Positions 1-7,946 of a DNA stretch of 10,112 bases are shown one piece after another. The DNA lies in the NCBI GenBank assembly GCA_031257735.1, contig JAIROC010000013.1:1-10112 (forward strand), in the 5' to 3' direction. Numbering within the stretch: the first letter of the stretch is position 1; each line of letters opens with the position of its first letter. This stretch comes from Bacteroidales bacterium. GTDB taxonomy: Bacteria > Bacteroidota > Bacteroidia > Bacteroidales > WCHB1-69. The position numbers and the translations under genes are program-made. The notes beneath the pieces were generated by a model that saw only the letters and a program-made list of their open reading frames with translations, searched no databases and was not told the DNA's origin.

Positions 1-435
1 CGTATTGCAAACGTCAGCATGACCGGCGAGTGGGAAAACGCTTTGGCTCAAATTGAACACGGTCAAATGCAGCCGGAAACATTTAGCAGGGCGATTGAAG
101 TTTATACCCGACAAATCACTGCGGAGTTGCTGGAAACAAAGATTGCCGTTGCAGATGAAAACTCCTGTCTTTGTCCGAAATGCAAGACAGCGCAGGTGCG
201 ATTTTATCCCAAAGTCGCAAAATGTACGGACACGGATTGCGGATTGATTGTTTTCCGGAATAAAAGCGAAAAACAGTTGTCCGACAAGCAGATTACGGAC
301 TTGCTGACCAAAGGCAAGACCGGAATAATCAAAGGTTTTAAAAGCAAAAACGGAAAATCGTTTGATGCAGCGTTGAAATTTGACAGTGATTATCAGGTGG
401 TTTTTGATTTTCCGGAGCGAAAAGAAAAAAAGTAG
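1..435 (+). CDS. topB: Type IA DNA topoisomerase (TopB/topo III-like), C-terminal part only
   Basis: This is the last ~144 residues of a type IA topoisomerase; the frame is open from base 1, so the gene starts outside the window. The first residues, including MTGEWENALAQIEHG, are the conserved segment ending the catalytic core, where the enzyme family carries 'S.TGEWE..L..I..G'. A C-terminal metal-binding repeat follows, with CPKC at about residues 57-60 and a second pair (C.DTDCG) about 20 residues later. The tail has the typical topoisomerase C-terminal repeat text (FKSKNGKSFDAALKFD). The active-site tyrosine and Toprim domain lie upstream and are not visible. In Bacteroidetes conjugative elements a topB-type gene is a standard backbone gene and often sits close to a DUF1896 gene; here about 9 kb of other DNA lies between them. 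Base composition is less AT-rich than the following genes. The domain identification is firm; the ICE assignment is inferred from the neighbours. Confidence 0.9.
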   Translation, partial: RIANVSMTGEWENALAQIEHGQMQPETFSRAIEVYTRQITAELLETKIAVADENSCLCPKCKTAQVRFYPKVAKCTDTDCGLIVFRNKSEKQLSDKQITDLLTKGKTGIIKGFKSKNGKSFDAALKFDSDYQVVFDFPERKEKK

Positions 436-497
436 TTTTGTTCCTGATTACGGTCTTCTAAAAAATAAAAGATTGAAGATATTGCATTACAGAGCGT

Positions 498-537
498 TCA
501 ATTCGGCTGACAGTGTCAGCCGAATTGATATCTTTTT
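498..537 (+). terminator. Likely rho-independent terminator after topB
   Basis: A perfect inverted repeat has arms at 498-512 and 514-528 (TCAATTCGGCTGACA and its complement) around a single central base. TATCTTTTT follows, with the T-rich run at 531-537. It lies 62 bases past the topB stop codon and fits an intrinsic terminator. The arms are perfect, with almost no loop in the linear drawing; in RNA the innermost pairs would open to form one. A perfect 31-bp palindrome could also be a recognition site for a dimeric protein. Confidence 0.65.
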
Positions 538-721
538 CAGATGCCGTGTAAGCAGTAAACAGGTGTCCCTTACATTTTTCCCGGAATCGTTCTGAAATCA
601 GGGTTTCGATGTCTGTTGAATTATCAGGTCAGAAGGTATATCTTTTGTAAAAACGGACAATTTTGAGGTATTTTTCGCGAATTTCACAATTACACATCAA
701 ATATTTACTTTGTGCATAATA

Positions 722-841
722 TTGTTAATACACATAAAAACAGAAATTTAGCATATTGCAATCCCATTCGCGTTACAAAAGTTGATAATGCACATAAAAA
801 TAGGCATTTTGAGATGTCATTAGACTGTTCATGTTACAAAA
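722..841. repeat. Degenerate direct repeat, 60-bp period, two copies
   Basis: Two adjacent 60-base blocks share aligned segments. TTGTTAATACACATAAAAACAG at 722-743 matches TTGATAATGCACATAAAAATAG at 782-803 with four differences. GTTACAAAA at about 772-780 matches GTTACAAAA at 832-840. The intervening parts have diverged. The pair lies directly upstream of the predicted promoter of the peptide operon, so it could hold repeated binding sites for a regulator. No regulator gene is visible in the window. Confidence 0.5.
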
Positions 842-863
842 AGGTGCTATTCAGAAGATTTCT

Positions 864-895
864 CTTGTTTTGCGTATTTCTTTGCATTACTTTTG
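864..895 (+). promoter_or_regulatory. Bacteroidetes-type promoter of the peptide operon
   Basis: A full -7 box TACTTTTG (consensus TAnnTTTG) lies at 888-895. A -33-like CTTG at 864-867 sits 20 bases upstream, within the usual spacing. Transcription would start near 900, giving a 5' leader of about 35 bases before the ATG at 935; the leader is almost all A/T, as usual for well-translated Bacteroidetes genes. TTTGCAT at 882-888 and TTTGCAT at 892-898 form a short direct repeat over the -7 region. Confidence 0.65.
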
Positions 896-934
896 CATCG
901 TTATTTTAAGTATAATTTTTTAAATTTTTAAACA

Positions 935-1033
935 ATGACAAAAGTAAATGAAACGAAGTCTATAGACTTCATTAATGAACCAACAGAAATGTCTGCTTTC
1001 AGCATGAAAGACATCGTTGGAGGTAGAGAATAA
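935..1033 (+). CDS. GG-leader natural-product precursor peptide, apparently leader only
   Basis: A 32-residue ORF starts at the ATG 935-937, correctly placed after the predicted promoter and an A/T-rich leader. The peptide begins MTKVNETKSIDF, is acidic and hydrophilic, and ends MSAFSMKDIVGGRE. The segment MKDIVGG has the form of a double-glycine leader end (hydrophobic residues spaced before Gly29-Gly30), as in the GG-Bacteroidales precursor families. A C39 peptidase-exporter, which cleaves such leaders after Gly-Gly, is encoded in the same operon. Only Arg-Glu follows the glycines before the TAA at 1031-1033, so there is no real core peptide. The stop falls where sequence belonging to the maturase frame begins, so I infer a deletion that removed the core. 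Calling this a precursor rests on the leader motif and context; no homology search was possible. Confidence 0.6.
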   Translation: MTKVNETKSIDFINEPTEMSAFSMKDIVGGRE

Positions 1034-1046
1034 ACCACCTATACAC

Positions 1047-2021
1047 ATGAGTAAAGAAACAGAATCTGATGTAATTAAATTTATTAACAAACACGAATTG
1101 GTTTGCAAGGTGAATATAACTTGGTACGGTGGTGAACCTCTACTCAAATTCGATTCCATTCAACGAATTTTATACGGTTTTGAACACAATACTAATAAAA
1201 AATTAGGGTTACATACTATGACTACAAATGGTTATTTATTGGATGAAGAAAAATGTATATTTTTTCAAAAGTATCCGTTATTTAACGTTCAAATAACTAT
1301 AGATGGAAGCAAAGAAACTCATGATAAGAGAAGAACATTGATACCCAATATTCCAACTTATGATACAATCATTGAGAATATAGACAGATTTAATTACTAT
1401 AATCCGGATACTTATGTTCAGATTCGCACAAATTTGGATCACTCAAATATCGACACTTTTCCCTTATTACTTAAAGAATTTAATGCAAAATGGAAAAATA
1501 AAGGACGAAAAATAATTGCATATCCTGCCTTTGTTAAAGATTATTCAGATGGTTGCAAAAGTAATTGTTTATTGGTAAACAGATCACAAAGATTAGATTT
1601 TTATGTAGATTTACATAAAAAACACGGATTTGATATTTCTTTTTATCCGAGCCATTGTGTTGGCGGTTGTGGTGCAACGGTTTTAAACTATTATATTGTA
1701 GGTCCCGAAGGCGAACTATATAAATGTTGGAATGATTTGGGAGCAAAAAAAGCAATTGTGGGATATTTAAATAGCGATAAAATTGTTAATTTTGATTTAC
1801 TTACTCGTTATATGGGAGGTATTAATATGATGGATAGTCAAGAATGTCTTGATTGCAAATTACTTCCTATTTGTGAAGGCGGCTGTATATGGGAACGGCA
1901 TAAAAATCTATACGAAGGAAAAGAATATGATTACATTTGTCACACAAGAAGAGCGGATATTAATACTACATTTGAAATTCACTATGAACAGAGTATGCTC
2001 AAAACGCAACAAAATTCATAA
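1047..2021 (+). CDS. Radical SAM/SPASM peptide maturase, N-terminally truncated (catalytic Cys motif missing)
   Basis: The 324 residues match the middle and C-terminus of a peptide-modifying radical SAM/SPASM enzyme. Near the start, MSKETESDVIKFI is the stretch that normally follows the CxxxCxxC cluster loop, and GGEP (28-31, in WYGGEPLL) is the second radical SAM motif. The C-terminal SPASM domain is complete: C208-X13-G222-X4-C227, then C267-X2-C270-X5-C276-X3-C280, then C298, enough for auxiliary iron-sulfur clusters. The N-terminal part, probably 100 or more residues with any leader-binding domain and the SAM-binding cysteines, is absent. Maturase-like sequence is readable from about 1026 (NKPPIHM), before any ATG; the frame is closed by a TGA at 1005-1007. 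I chose the ATG at 1047; the only earlier start is a TTG at 1017. As written it should not perform radical chemistry. It could be a decayed gene, an assembly deletion, or a scaffold-like pseudo-rSAM protein. Confidence 0.8.
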   Translation: MSKETESDVIKFINKHELVCKVNITWYGGEPLLKFDSIQRILYGFEHNTNKKLGLHTMTTNGYLLDEEKCIFFQKYPLFNVQITIDGSKETHDKRRTLIPNIPTYDTIIENIDRFNYYNPDTYVQIRTNLDHSNIDTFPLLLKEFNAKWKNKGRKIIAYPAFVKDYSDGCKSNCLLVNRSQRLDFYVDLHKKHGFDISFYPSHCVGGCGATVLNYYIVGPEGELYKCWNDLGAKKAIVGYLNSDKIVNFDLLTRYMGGINMMDSQECLDCKLLPICEGGCIWERHKNLYEGKEYDYICHTRRADINTTFEIHYEQSMLKTQQNS

Positions 2022-2045
2022 ATAATTGAAATAATACAACTATAT

Positions 2046-4412
2046 ATGAGAATATTATTTGTGTTTTTTTTTGCATGTTTATGCAAAGTATCAATACTTA
2101 CTGCACAAGTTAAGTTAGAAGGCAAAATTACAGATGAAAAAGAACAATCCGTAACAGCGTATAATATAACCGTTTTAAACAGGATTGATTCGTCGTTTCT
2201 TACAACGAAACAATTCACAACAGACACATTTTCTATTGAAATACCATCGTTGCAATGTCTGATAAAAATTTCGAGTTTCGGTTTTAAAGAAATATTCGTA
2301 TCGCTTCCCGAAAATCAAGATTCGGATAGAATAAATTTGGGAACGATACTTTTACCTCAGATTTCTCACAATCTTGATGAAGTGGTGATTACAGGCAAAA
2401 AACCGTTTATGACTATGCAAGGCGACAAGGTGATTTATAACATCGAAAATTCAACTGTCAGCAATGCCGGCACGGCAATTGACCTCCTGAAACAAACTCC
2501 ATATATCATTGCTGACCAGGATGATAATATCACTGTTGCAGGAAAAGATAAAACCATGATTTTAATCAACGGCAAACGACTCAGAAATAATGAAGAATTG
2601 CAAGTAATTAATTCAGCACAAATCAAACAGGTCGAAATCATCGAAAATCCATCGGCAAAATACGAAGCCGAAGGACATGCCGTAATTAACGTCATTCTGC
2701 GTAAAATTATGAATCAGGGTTTGACGAGTTCCGTTTATACAGGTCACAGACAAGGAAAAGAAGGAACCCAATTCTTAAATCCCGAAATATCGTATCAGGT
2801 AAACAAACTGCGATTTTGGGGAAACTTTGGAGTTGAATTATATCGAAGCGGAGGAAAAGGCGAAGACTGGATAAAATATGAAAAAGAAGATTATTTATTC
2901 AAGTCATATTCTTACGATCTACATCTGAAACGAGAAGCTACAGACTTTACATACAATACCGGTATTGATTATAATTTCAACGCATCCAATACTTTGGGCA
3001 TTTATTTAGACGGATATGCGGGAAACAGCAAAAGAAAAAGAATTACGAATCTGGAAAGAGAAAAAAATGATTTAAAATATCCGACTTTGCAAAATGAGAC
3101 TTACGAAAAGTATAAGCCTCAACTAAATTCCACAGGAATAAATTATTCATACAATGGCAAATCGGGCAGTAAAGTAACATTCATGGGTGATGTAACTAAT
3201 TATATATCAAAAACGGATAACGATATATCAGAAACAAACCTGACCTCGCTATACGTAAACGAAATGAAAAACTTTTCCGACGCAAAATATAATCTGTATT
3301 CTGCACAAATCGACGTCGAAATTCCAGTATCAGATAAAAAAAATAAATTGGAATTTGGAGGTAAATTTGCATCCATAAACAACGACAATAATTTTCTTTT
3401 TGAAAGATTAACAGCACCAAATCAATGGTTGGTAGATTCGACATTTACAAGCATTACAAGCTATTCGGAACAAATTTTAGGAGCATACGCACTTTGGTTG
3501 GGAAACATCAAAAAATGGCAGTATTCAATGGGTTTCCGCGTCGAAAATATTTGGATTGAAAACATGTCGGACAATGAAATTATTTATAAAAACAGTGATT
3601 TTCAATTTTTTCCAAATATTTCGGTTACTCGTCCGACTGAAAATATGACATACCGGCTCAGTTATACGCGTCGTATAAGTCGCCCAAGTTATTCAGCTAT
3701 GAATAACAACTTTATTTATATTGACACTCTTTCCGTTCGCAAGGGAAATCCTTTTTTGTTACCAACTATATATAATACAACGGCTTTTAATCTGTTATAT
3801 CGAAAAAAAATAAATATAAGTATATCGTATTCGTACATAGAAGCCCCACGTGACCTATTGTATATTAATGACAAAGAAAATATTGAACATCATACTATAT
3901 TGCACACAAATGTAGAAAACACATGGTCGGCTAGCATGAATATGAGCGGAAGTTTCAGGTTCGGAAAATGGAGTACTCAACCATTTGCTTCATTTTCGTA
4001 TGGTCCGGTACGAATCATTGATGACGAAATCGTTTATACTTTTCGCAATCCCGGATATACCATTAGAAGTATCAATCAAATAGAATTATCTGAAAATTAC
4101 ACGATAAACGCCGGAATTGCATATATTCAACCAGCTATGAGTTTCAAAAAATTCGGCGAACAATTGGATTTTGATTTGGGATGCACAAAAAAATTATTAC
4201 AAAACAGGCTGATTCTGCAGGGATCAGCAAAATATGTTTCCAAAATATGGTCGCAGGAACATAAATACAGTTACAAATACACTTTCTTAACATGGGAAGG
4301 AAATACTTATGGCTTATCATTTGTCATAAGTGCAAGGTTTTATCTAAACAATAACAGTAAGTCGGTCAAAAAAAATAAAACAAGTAGCGAAGACGAGAAG
4401 AATAGATTTTAA
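2046..4412 (+). CDS. Outer-membrane beta-barrel protein, TonB-receptor-like
   Basis: A 788-residue protein with a signal peptide (MRILFVFFFACLCKVSILTA, cut likely before Gln21). An N-terminal carboxypeptidase-regulatory-like beta-sandwich spans about 22-105. A plug-like domain starting with LDEVVITGKKP spans about 108-225 and includes INGKRLRN and NPSAKYEAEGHAVINVILRK. A long barrel rich in aromatic beta-strands follows to about 770, with GNPFLLPTIYNTTAFNL typical of the 'outer membrane beta-barrel family' group of TonB-like receptors. It sits 24 bases after the maturase stop and 20 bases before the next gene, so is cotranscribed. It may carry the peptide across the outer membrane, take it up or bind it; the sequence does not tell which. 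No TolC-type channel is present in the window, which makes an export-linked role plausible. The charged tail after the last strand (NSKSVKKNKTSSEDEKNRF) is unusual, because such barrels normally end in an aromatic residue at the strand end. Confidence 0.8.
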   Translation: MRILFVFFFACLCKVSILTAQVKLEGKITDEKEQSVTAYNITVLNRIDSSFLTTKQFTTDTFSIEIPSLQCLIKISSFGFKEIFVSLPENQDSDRINLGTILLPQISHNLDEVVITGKKPFMTMQGDKVIYNIENSTVSNAGTAIDLLKQTPYIIADQDDNITVAGKDKTMILINGKRLRNNEELQVINSAQIKQVEIIENPSAKYEAEGHAVINVILRKIMNQGLTSSVYTGHRQGKEGTQFLNPEISYQVNKLRFWGNFGVELYRSGGKGEDWIKYEKEDYLFKSYSYDLHLKREATDFTYNTGIDYNFNASNTLGIYLDGYAGNSKRKRITNLEREKNDLKYPTLQNETYEKYKPQLNSTGINYSYNGKSGSKVTFMGDVTNYISKTDNDISETNLTSLYVNEMKNFSDAKYNLYSAQIDVEIPVSDKKNKLEFGGKFASINNDNNFLFERLTAPNQWLVDSTFTSITSYSEQILGAYALWLGNIKKWQYSMGFRVENIWIENMSDNEIIYKNSDFQFFPNISVTRPTENMTYRLSYTRRISRPSYSAMNNNFIYIDTLSVRKGNPFLLPTIYNTTAFNLLYRKKINISISYSYIEAPRDLLYINDKENIEHHTILHTNVENTWSASMNMSGSFRFGKWSTQPFASFSYGPVRIIDDEIVYTFRNPGYTIRSINQIELSENYTINAGIAYIQPAMSFKKFGEQLDFDLGCTKKLLQNRLILQGSAKYVSKIWSQEHKYSYKYTFLTWEGNTYGLSFVISARFYLNNNSKSVKKNKTSSEDEKNRF

Positions 4413-4432
4413 ACAGCAATATAATATAATGT

Positions 4433-5740
4433 ATGGAATTGGTGCACAAAAGAACATATTATCATATACAAAGAGAAAAAATATGGAATATAAATGAGGA
4501 ACATTTTGCCGGTAATAACAAAAATCGTTATTGTTCATTTTTTGATTCGTGCGGACAAAATTATCAGGATGCAAATTCTGGTGTTTTATTTCCACCTACT
4601 GAAGTAGCCGATTATATTTTAGATTATCTTATAACAGGGAAAAAAGATGCTGAAATAGCACATACTTTTTCATACAATCCAATTACTGTGGTTCGTTTGC
4701 TTAGAGATATTGTATGGAATAATGCCCGATATATAAGAGAAACAGTTTTTGAAGAAGTACGGCAGGAATTTTTCCCTTCTTATCCGTCACGACAAAAAGG
4801 GATATGGGTTATCTCCGATAAAAAATACATCCCATACTGGTATAAAAAATTAGGAATGAATCGGGATAGCGTGATTTTTGAATTGGAACTCACAGGTAAA
4901 ATTCATGAGGCAAACCATGCAAGCATCAGATTAACAACAAATTCTCTTAATTTCATCAGAAAACAAGCGTTTAAATATTGGATAGGTGATGATATTATTG
5001 CAAATAAAGAAATCGGATATGAATGTATTTTTGAAGGTTTTGTTTTAGTCAAACGGATTATTTCAATAGAAGAATGTCTGCGAGAGAGTATTCAAAATAC
5101 AAATGTACAATTTGAAATTTCCGCAAATATATTGAGAAATTTTTCTGATTTACCAAAGTGGATGAAACTTCGACTTTCAAAAGAATTATTTGCCCCGGAT
5201 ATGGTTTATTCTATGCATGGAATTGCGCATACAACAAGAGTTTTATTCGGAACAGTCTTATTAATTCACTATATACAGGATATTTCCGAAGATATAAAAG
5301 AAGCCATTTATTATGCTGCTATTATTCATGACTTGGGAAGAACAAACGACGATAAAGATTTTACGCATGGAGCTGATTCGGCAGAATTATATTGTTCAAA
5401 AATAGAACAGTTCGTATCGGATAAAAGCCTTCAAACGCAAATCTTAAACGCAGTCAAATATCATTCGCTGGATGATTCGTTATGTCCCCAGGAAGAACAA
5501 AACATTATCTGGAAAGTCTTAAAAGATGCCGACGCCCTTGATAGAGGCAGACTCTCTATAGCATGCGACAAATCATTTTTACGACTTGATATTTTCAAAT
5601 CGGAAACAGGAGACAATATCATTGATTTCACTAACCGATTATCTCTATATTCAGAAAATCTGACATGGAATAATCCTTATGATGAGTTGATTAAATGCAT
5701 TACTGAAAATTCGGACATTTTAAATATTAAAATCCTTTAA
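4433..5740 (+). CDS. DUF2441-like N-terminus fused to an HD-domain phosphohydrolase
   Basis: A 435-residue soluble protein with no signal peptide or membrane segment. The N-terminal half (about 8-210) resembles the DUF2441 family: an opening YYHIQRE, and FEEVR with P..PSR at 106-120. I recognise it only by these signatures. The C-terminal half is an HD domain: H262/H266 in MHGIAHTTRV, the HD pair H299-D300 in IIHDLGR, H312, H344 (VKYHSLDD), and D367/D370 in KDADALDRGR. These are metal ligands expected of an active HD phosphohydrolase. The gene follows the barrel gene by 20 bases and precedes the exporter by 4, so it belongs to the operon. Its task is unknown; it could act on a nucleotide or phosphorylated intermediate, signal, or protect the producer. 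A peptide-tailoring role is only a guess from position. The start is the first ATG of the frame, with AT-rich sequence before it. Confidence 0.75.
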   Translation: MELVHKRTYYHIQREKIWNINEEHFAGNNKNRYCSFFDSCGQNYQDANSGVLFPPTEVADYILDYLITGKKDAEIAHTFSYNPITVVRLLRDIVWNNARYIRETVFEEVRQEFFPSYPSRQKGIWVISDKKYIPYWYKKLGMNRDSVIFELELTGKIHEANHASIRLTTNSLNFIRKQAFKYWIGDDIIANKEIGYECIFEGFVLVKRIISIEECLRESIQNTNVQFEISANILRNFSDLPKWMKLRLSKELFAPDMVYSMHGIAHTTRVLFGTVLLIHYIQDISEDIKEAIYYAAIIHDLGRTNDDKDFTHGADSAELYCSKIEQFVSDKSLQTQILNAVKYHSLDDSLCPQEEQNIIWKVLKDADALDRGRLSIACDKSFLRLDIFKSETGDNIIDFTNRLSLYSENLTWNNPYDELIKCITENSDILNIKIL

Positions 5741-5744
5741 TTTA

Positions 5745-7943
5745 ATGAGTTTTCCATTTTATCGTCAACATGATGCAATGGATTGTGGACCTACATGTCT
5801 GCTTATAATAGCAAAACATTATGGCCGCAATTATGAATTAGACTATCTTAAGTGTCAGATTGCAATGTCGCGACAGGGAGTCTCTTTGTTAGACATTGCT
5901 TATATTGCTGAAAAAATAGGACTTAAAACAAATTCCGGACAGATTACCATTGAACAATTAGTAAAAAAAGCGCTTTTACCCTGTATTATCCATTGGAACC
6001 AAAACCATTTTGTTGTTTTATACAAAATAAAAAAGAATAGAGGACGCCTCATTTTTTATATATCTGATCCGGGAAAGGGATTACTCCATTATGCAAAAAA
6101 TGATTTCCTAAAACACTGGATAAGTACTCAAATTAATGGACAGGAAAAAGGCGTTGTTTTATTGCTGGAACCAATGACAGCATTTTATCAACTCAACAAT
6201 GAAAACATCCGCCCTGAAAGTAAATTCAAATTTCTATCGAACTATTTTTTGCGATACAAATTTTTTTTTGTACAATTACTCGCAGGATTATTAATCAGCA
6301 GTTTACTATTATTGATTTTTCCGTTTCTGACACAATCCATAGTCGATAATGGAATAGGAAATAAAGATATAGAATTTATATGGCTGATACTTTTAGCTCA
6401 ATTGATGTTAATCACAGGCAGAACAAGTATTGATTTCATCAGGAGACGTATATTGCTTCATATTAGTGCAAGAATCAATATTGCATTAGTTTCTGATTTC
6501 TTTATCAAATTGATGAAACTTCCAATGGCTTTTTTTGATACAAAACTGTTGGGCGACCTACTACAGAGAATAGATGATCACAGTAGAATTGAACGTTTCC
6601 TTACTGCCCAGTCTTTAAACATGATATTTTCGTTTTTCAGCTTTATTATCTTTGGTATAGTATTGATTATCTATAGTATTCAATTATTTGTTGTATTTTT
6701 GACAGGAAGTATTGCTTATGGAATATGGATACTTTTTTTTCTCAAACGCAGAAGAACACTCGATTATAAGCACTTTGAACAACAATCTATCAATCGTAGT
6801 GCAACTTACCAGTTAATCAATGGTATGCAGGAAATCAAACTACAAGGTTGCGAACAGCGGAAACGTTGGGAATGGGAAGATACGCAAGCCGAACTCTTCG
6901 ATATAAATATGCAGATATTATCGCTCCAACAAACACAAGAAGCGGGAAGTATATGTATCAACGAGATAAAAAACATGCTTATTACCGTCTTAGCTGCAAC
7001 GGCTGTGATATATGGAAATTTGACTTTAGGCATGATGCTTTCCGTTCAATATATTATAGGTCAACTAAATTCGCCTGTTGAACAGATAATGAGCTTTATT
7101 TATCAATGGCAAGACGTTGGTATCAGTCTTGAACGAATGAGTGAAATTCATAATAAGAAAGAAGAAGAAAATAAGGAAAGAAGAATTAAAGCGTTACCAA
7201 CAAATAAAAATATAATTATTAAAAATTTATCCTTTAGATATGCTGGAGTTTTGTCAGAAAAAGTCTTGGATAACATCAATCTGGTAATACCCGAAGGCAA
7301 AGTTACTGCCATTGTAGGAGCAAGCGGTAGCGGGAAAACAACATTAATAAAACTATTATTAGGTAATTATTCCCCTACAGATGGCAGTATTCATGTAGGA
7401 GAAGTCTCTTTAAACCAATTTAATCTCGTGTGGTGGAGAACACAATGTGGAGCAGTCATGCAGGATGGTTTCATCTTTTCTGAATCAATTGCCCGGAACA
7501 TTGCTATATCTGATGATAAAATTGATATTCAAAAACTTAGAAAATCGGCTAATATAGCCAATATTGACGAATTTGTGTCTAATCTGACATTAGGATACAA
7601 CACTGTCGTTGGACAGGAAGGTCAAGGCATCAGTCAGGGACAACGACAACGCTTGTTGATTGCCAGAGCAGTTTACAAAAACCCACAATTCATCTTTTTG
7701 GATGAAGCAACTAACGCTTTGGACGCCAATAATGAAAAAATTATTCTCGAAAATCTAAATGATTTTTATAAAGGAAAAACGGTTATAGTTGTTGCTCATC
7801 GCTTAAGTACGGTCAAAAATGCGGATCAAATTATTGTATTAGACAGCGGAAAAATTGTAGAACAGGGAAGTCATGAAACTTTAAGCAAATTAAAAGGAAA
7901 ATATTATCAATTAGTTAAAAATCAATTAGAATTGGGAGATTGA
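5745..7943 (+). CDS. C39-peptidase-containing ABC transporter (PCAT), leader-cleaving exporter
   Basis: A 732-residue three-domain exporter, close to the family's usual length. The N-terminal C39 peptidase (1-135) has all catalytic residues: Q8 (oxyanion hole), C14 in DCGPTC, H88 in NHFVVL and D108 in DPGKG. The transmembrane domain spans about 165-450, with the first helix near 173-193. The ATPase has Walker A GASGSGKT at 525-532 (K531), Q-loop Q573, signature ISQGQ at 629-633, Walker B FIFLDE ending at E654, and switch H685. It should cut double-glycine leaders on the cytoplasmic side and export the core peptide across the inner membrane, with the HlyD-like protein encoded 3 bases downstream as periplasmic partner. 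The signature has Gln where LSGGQ has its first Gly; this is common in peptide exporters. Nothing is missing, in contrast to the maturase. Substrates could be an unlinked precursor if the local one is dead. Confidence 0.93.
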   Translation: MSFPFYRQHDAMDCGPTCLLIIAKHYGRNYELDYLKCQIAMSRQGVSLLDIAYIAEKIGLKTNSGQITIEQLVKKALLPCIIHWNQNHFVVLYKIKKNRGRLIFYISDPGKGLLHYAKNDFLKHWISTQINGQEKGVVLLLEPMTAFYQLNNENIRPESKFKFLSNYFLRYKFFFVQLLAGLLISSLLLLIFPFLTQSIVDNGIGNKDIEFIWLILLAQLMLITGRTSIDFIRRRILLHISARINIALVSDFFIKLMKLPMAFFDTKLLGDLLQRIDDHSRIERFLTAQSLNMIFSFFSFIIFGIVLIIYSIQLFVVFLTGSIAYGIWILFFLKRRRTLDYKHFEQQSINRSATYQLINGMQEIKLQGCEQRKRWEWEDTQAELFDINMQILSLQQTQEAGSICINEIKNMLITVLAATAVIYGNLTLGMMLSVQYIIGQLNSPVEQIMSFIYQWQDVGISLERMSEIHNKKEEENKERRIKALPTNKNIIIKNLSFRYAGVLSEKVLDNINLVIPEGKVTAIVGASGSGKTTLIKLLLGNYSPTDGSIHVGEVSLNQFNLVWWRTQCGAVMQDGFIFSESIARNIAISDDKIDIQKLRKSANIANIDEFVSNLTLGYNTVVGQEGQGISQGQRQRLLIARAVYKNPQFIFLDEATNALDANNEKIILENLNDFYKGKTVIVVAHRLSTVKNADQIIVLDSGKIVEQGSHETLSKLKGKYYQLVKNQLELGD

Positions 7944-7946
7944 CAA

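Larger units (their letters stand above)
436..863. other. Non-coding gap between topB and the peptide operon
   Basis: No convincing gene is seen here. The first part (to about 660) resembles topB in composition and contains a strong hairpin. On the minus strand 458-628 is open for 56 codons with plausible amino-acid content (it includes SERFREKCKGHLFTAY), but it has no good start codon and no family I recognise. It may be a remnant of an older backbone gene or chance. From about 640 the DNA turns AT-rich and holds a 60-bp-period repeat. The left edge of the cargo insertion probably lies in this gap; I could not fix it to a base. Confidence 0.5.

Noticed and set aside
712..909. 65-codon open frame MHNIVNTHKNRN... 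on the plus strand
   Set aside because: It runs through the 60-bp repeat and the operon promoter, its periodic residues only mirror the repeat, and it has no known domain.
1017..1046. TTG at 1017 as the maturase start
   Set aside because: Non-ATG starts are uncommon in Bacteroidetes and no ribosome-binding feature precedes it. The amino acids there look like interior maturase sequence left by a deletion, so the ATG at 1047 is preferred.
935..2021. Programmed frameshift joining the leader peptide to the maturase as one fused protein
   Set aside because: No slippery heptamer or downstream structure is seen at 1015-1033, and a fusion would still lack the CxxxCxxC motif.
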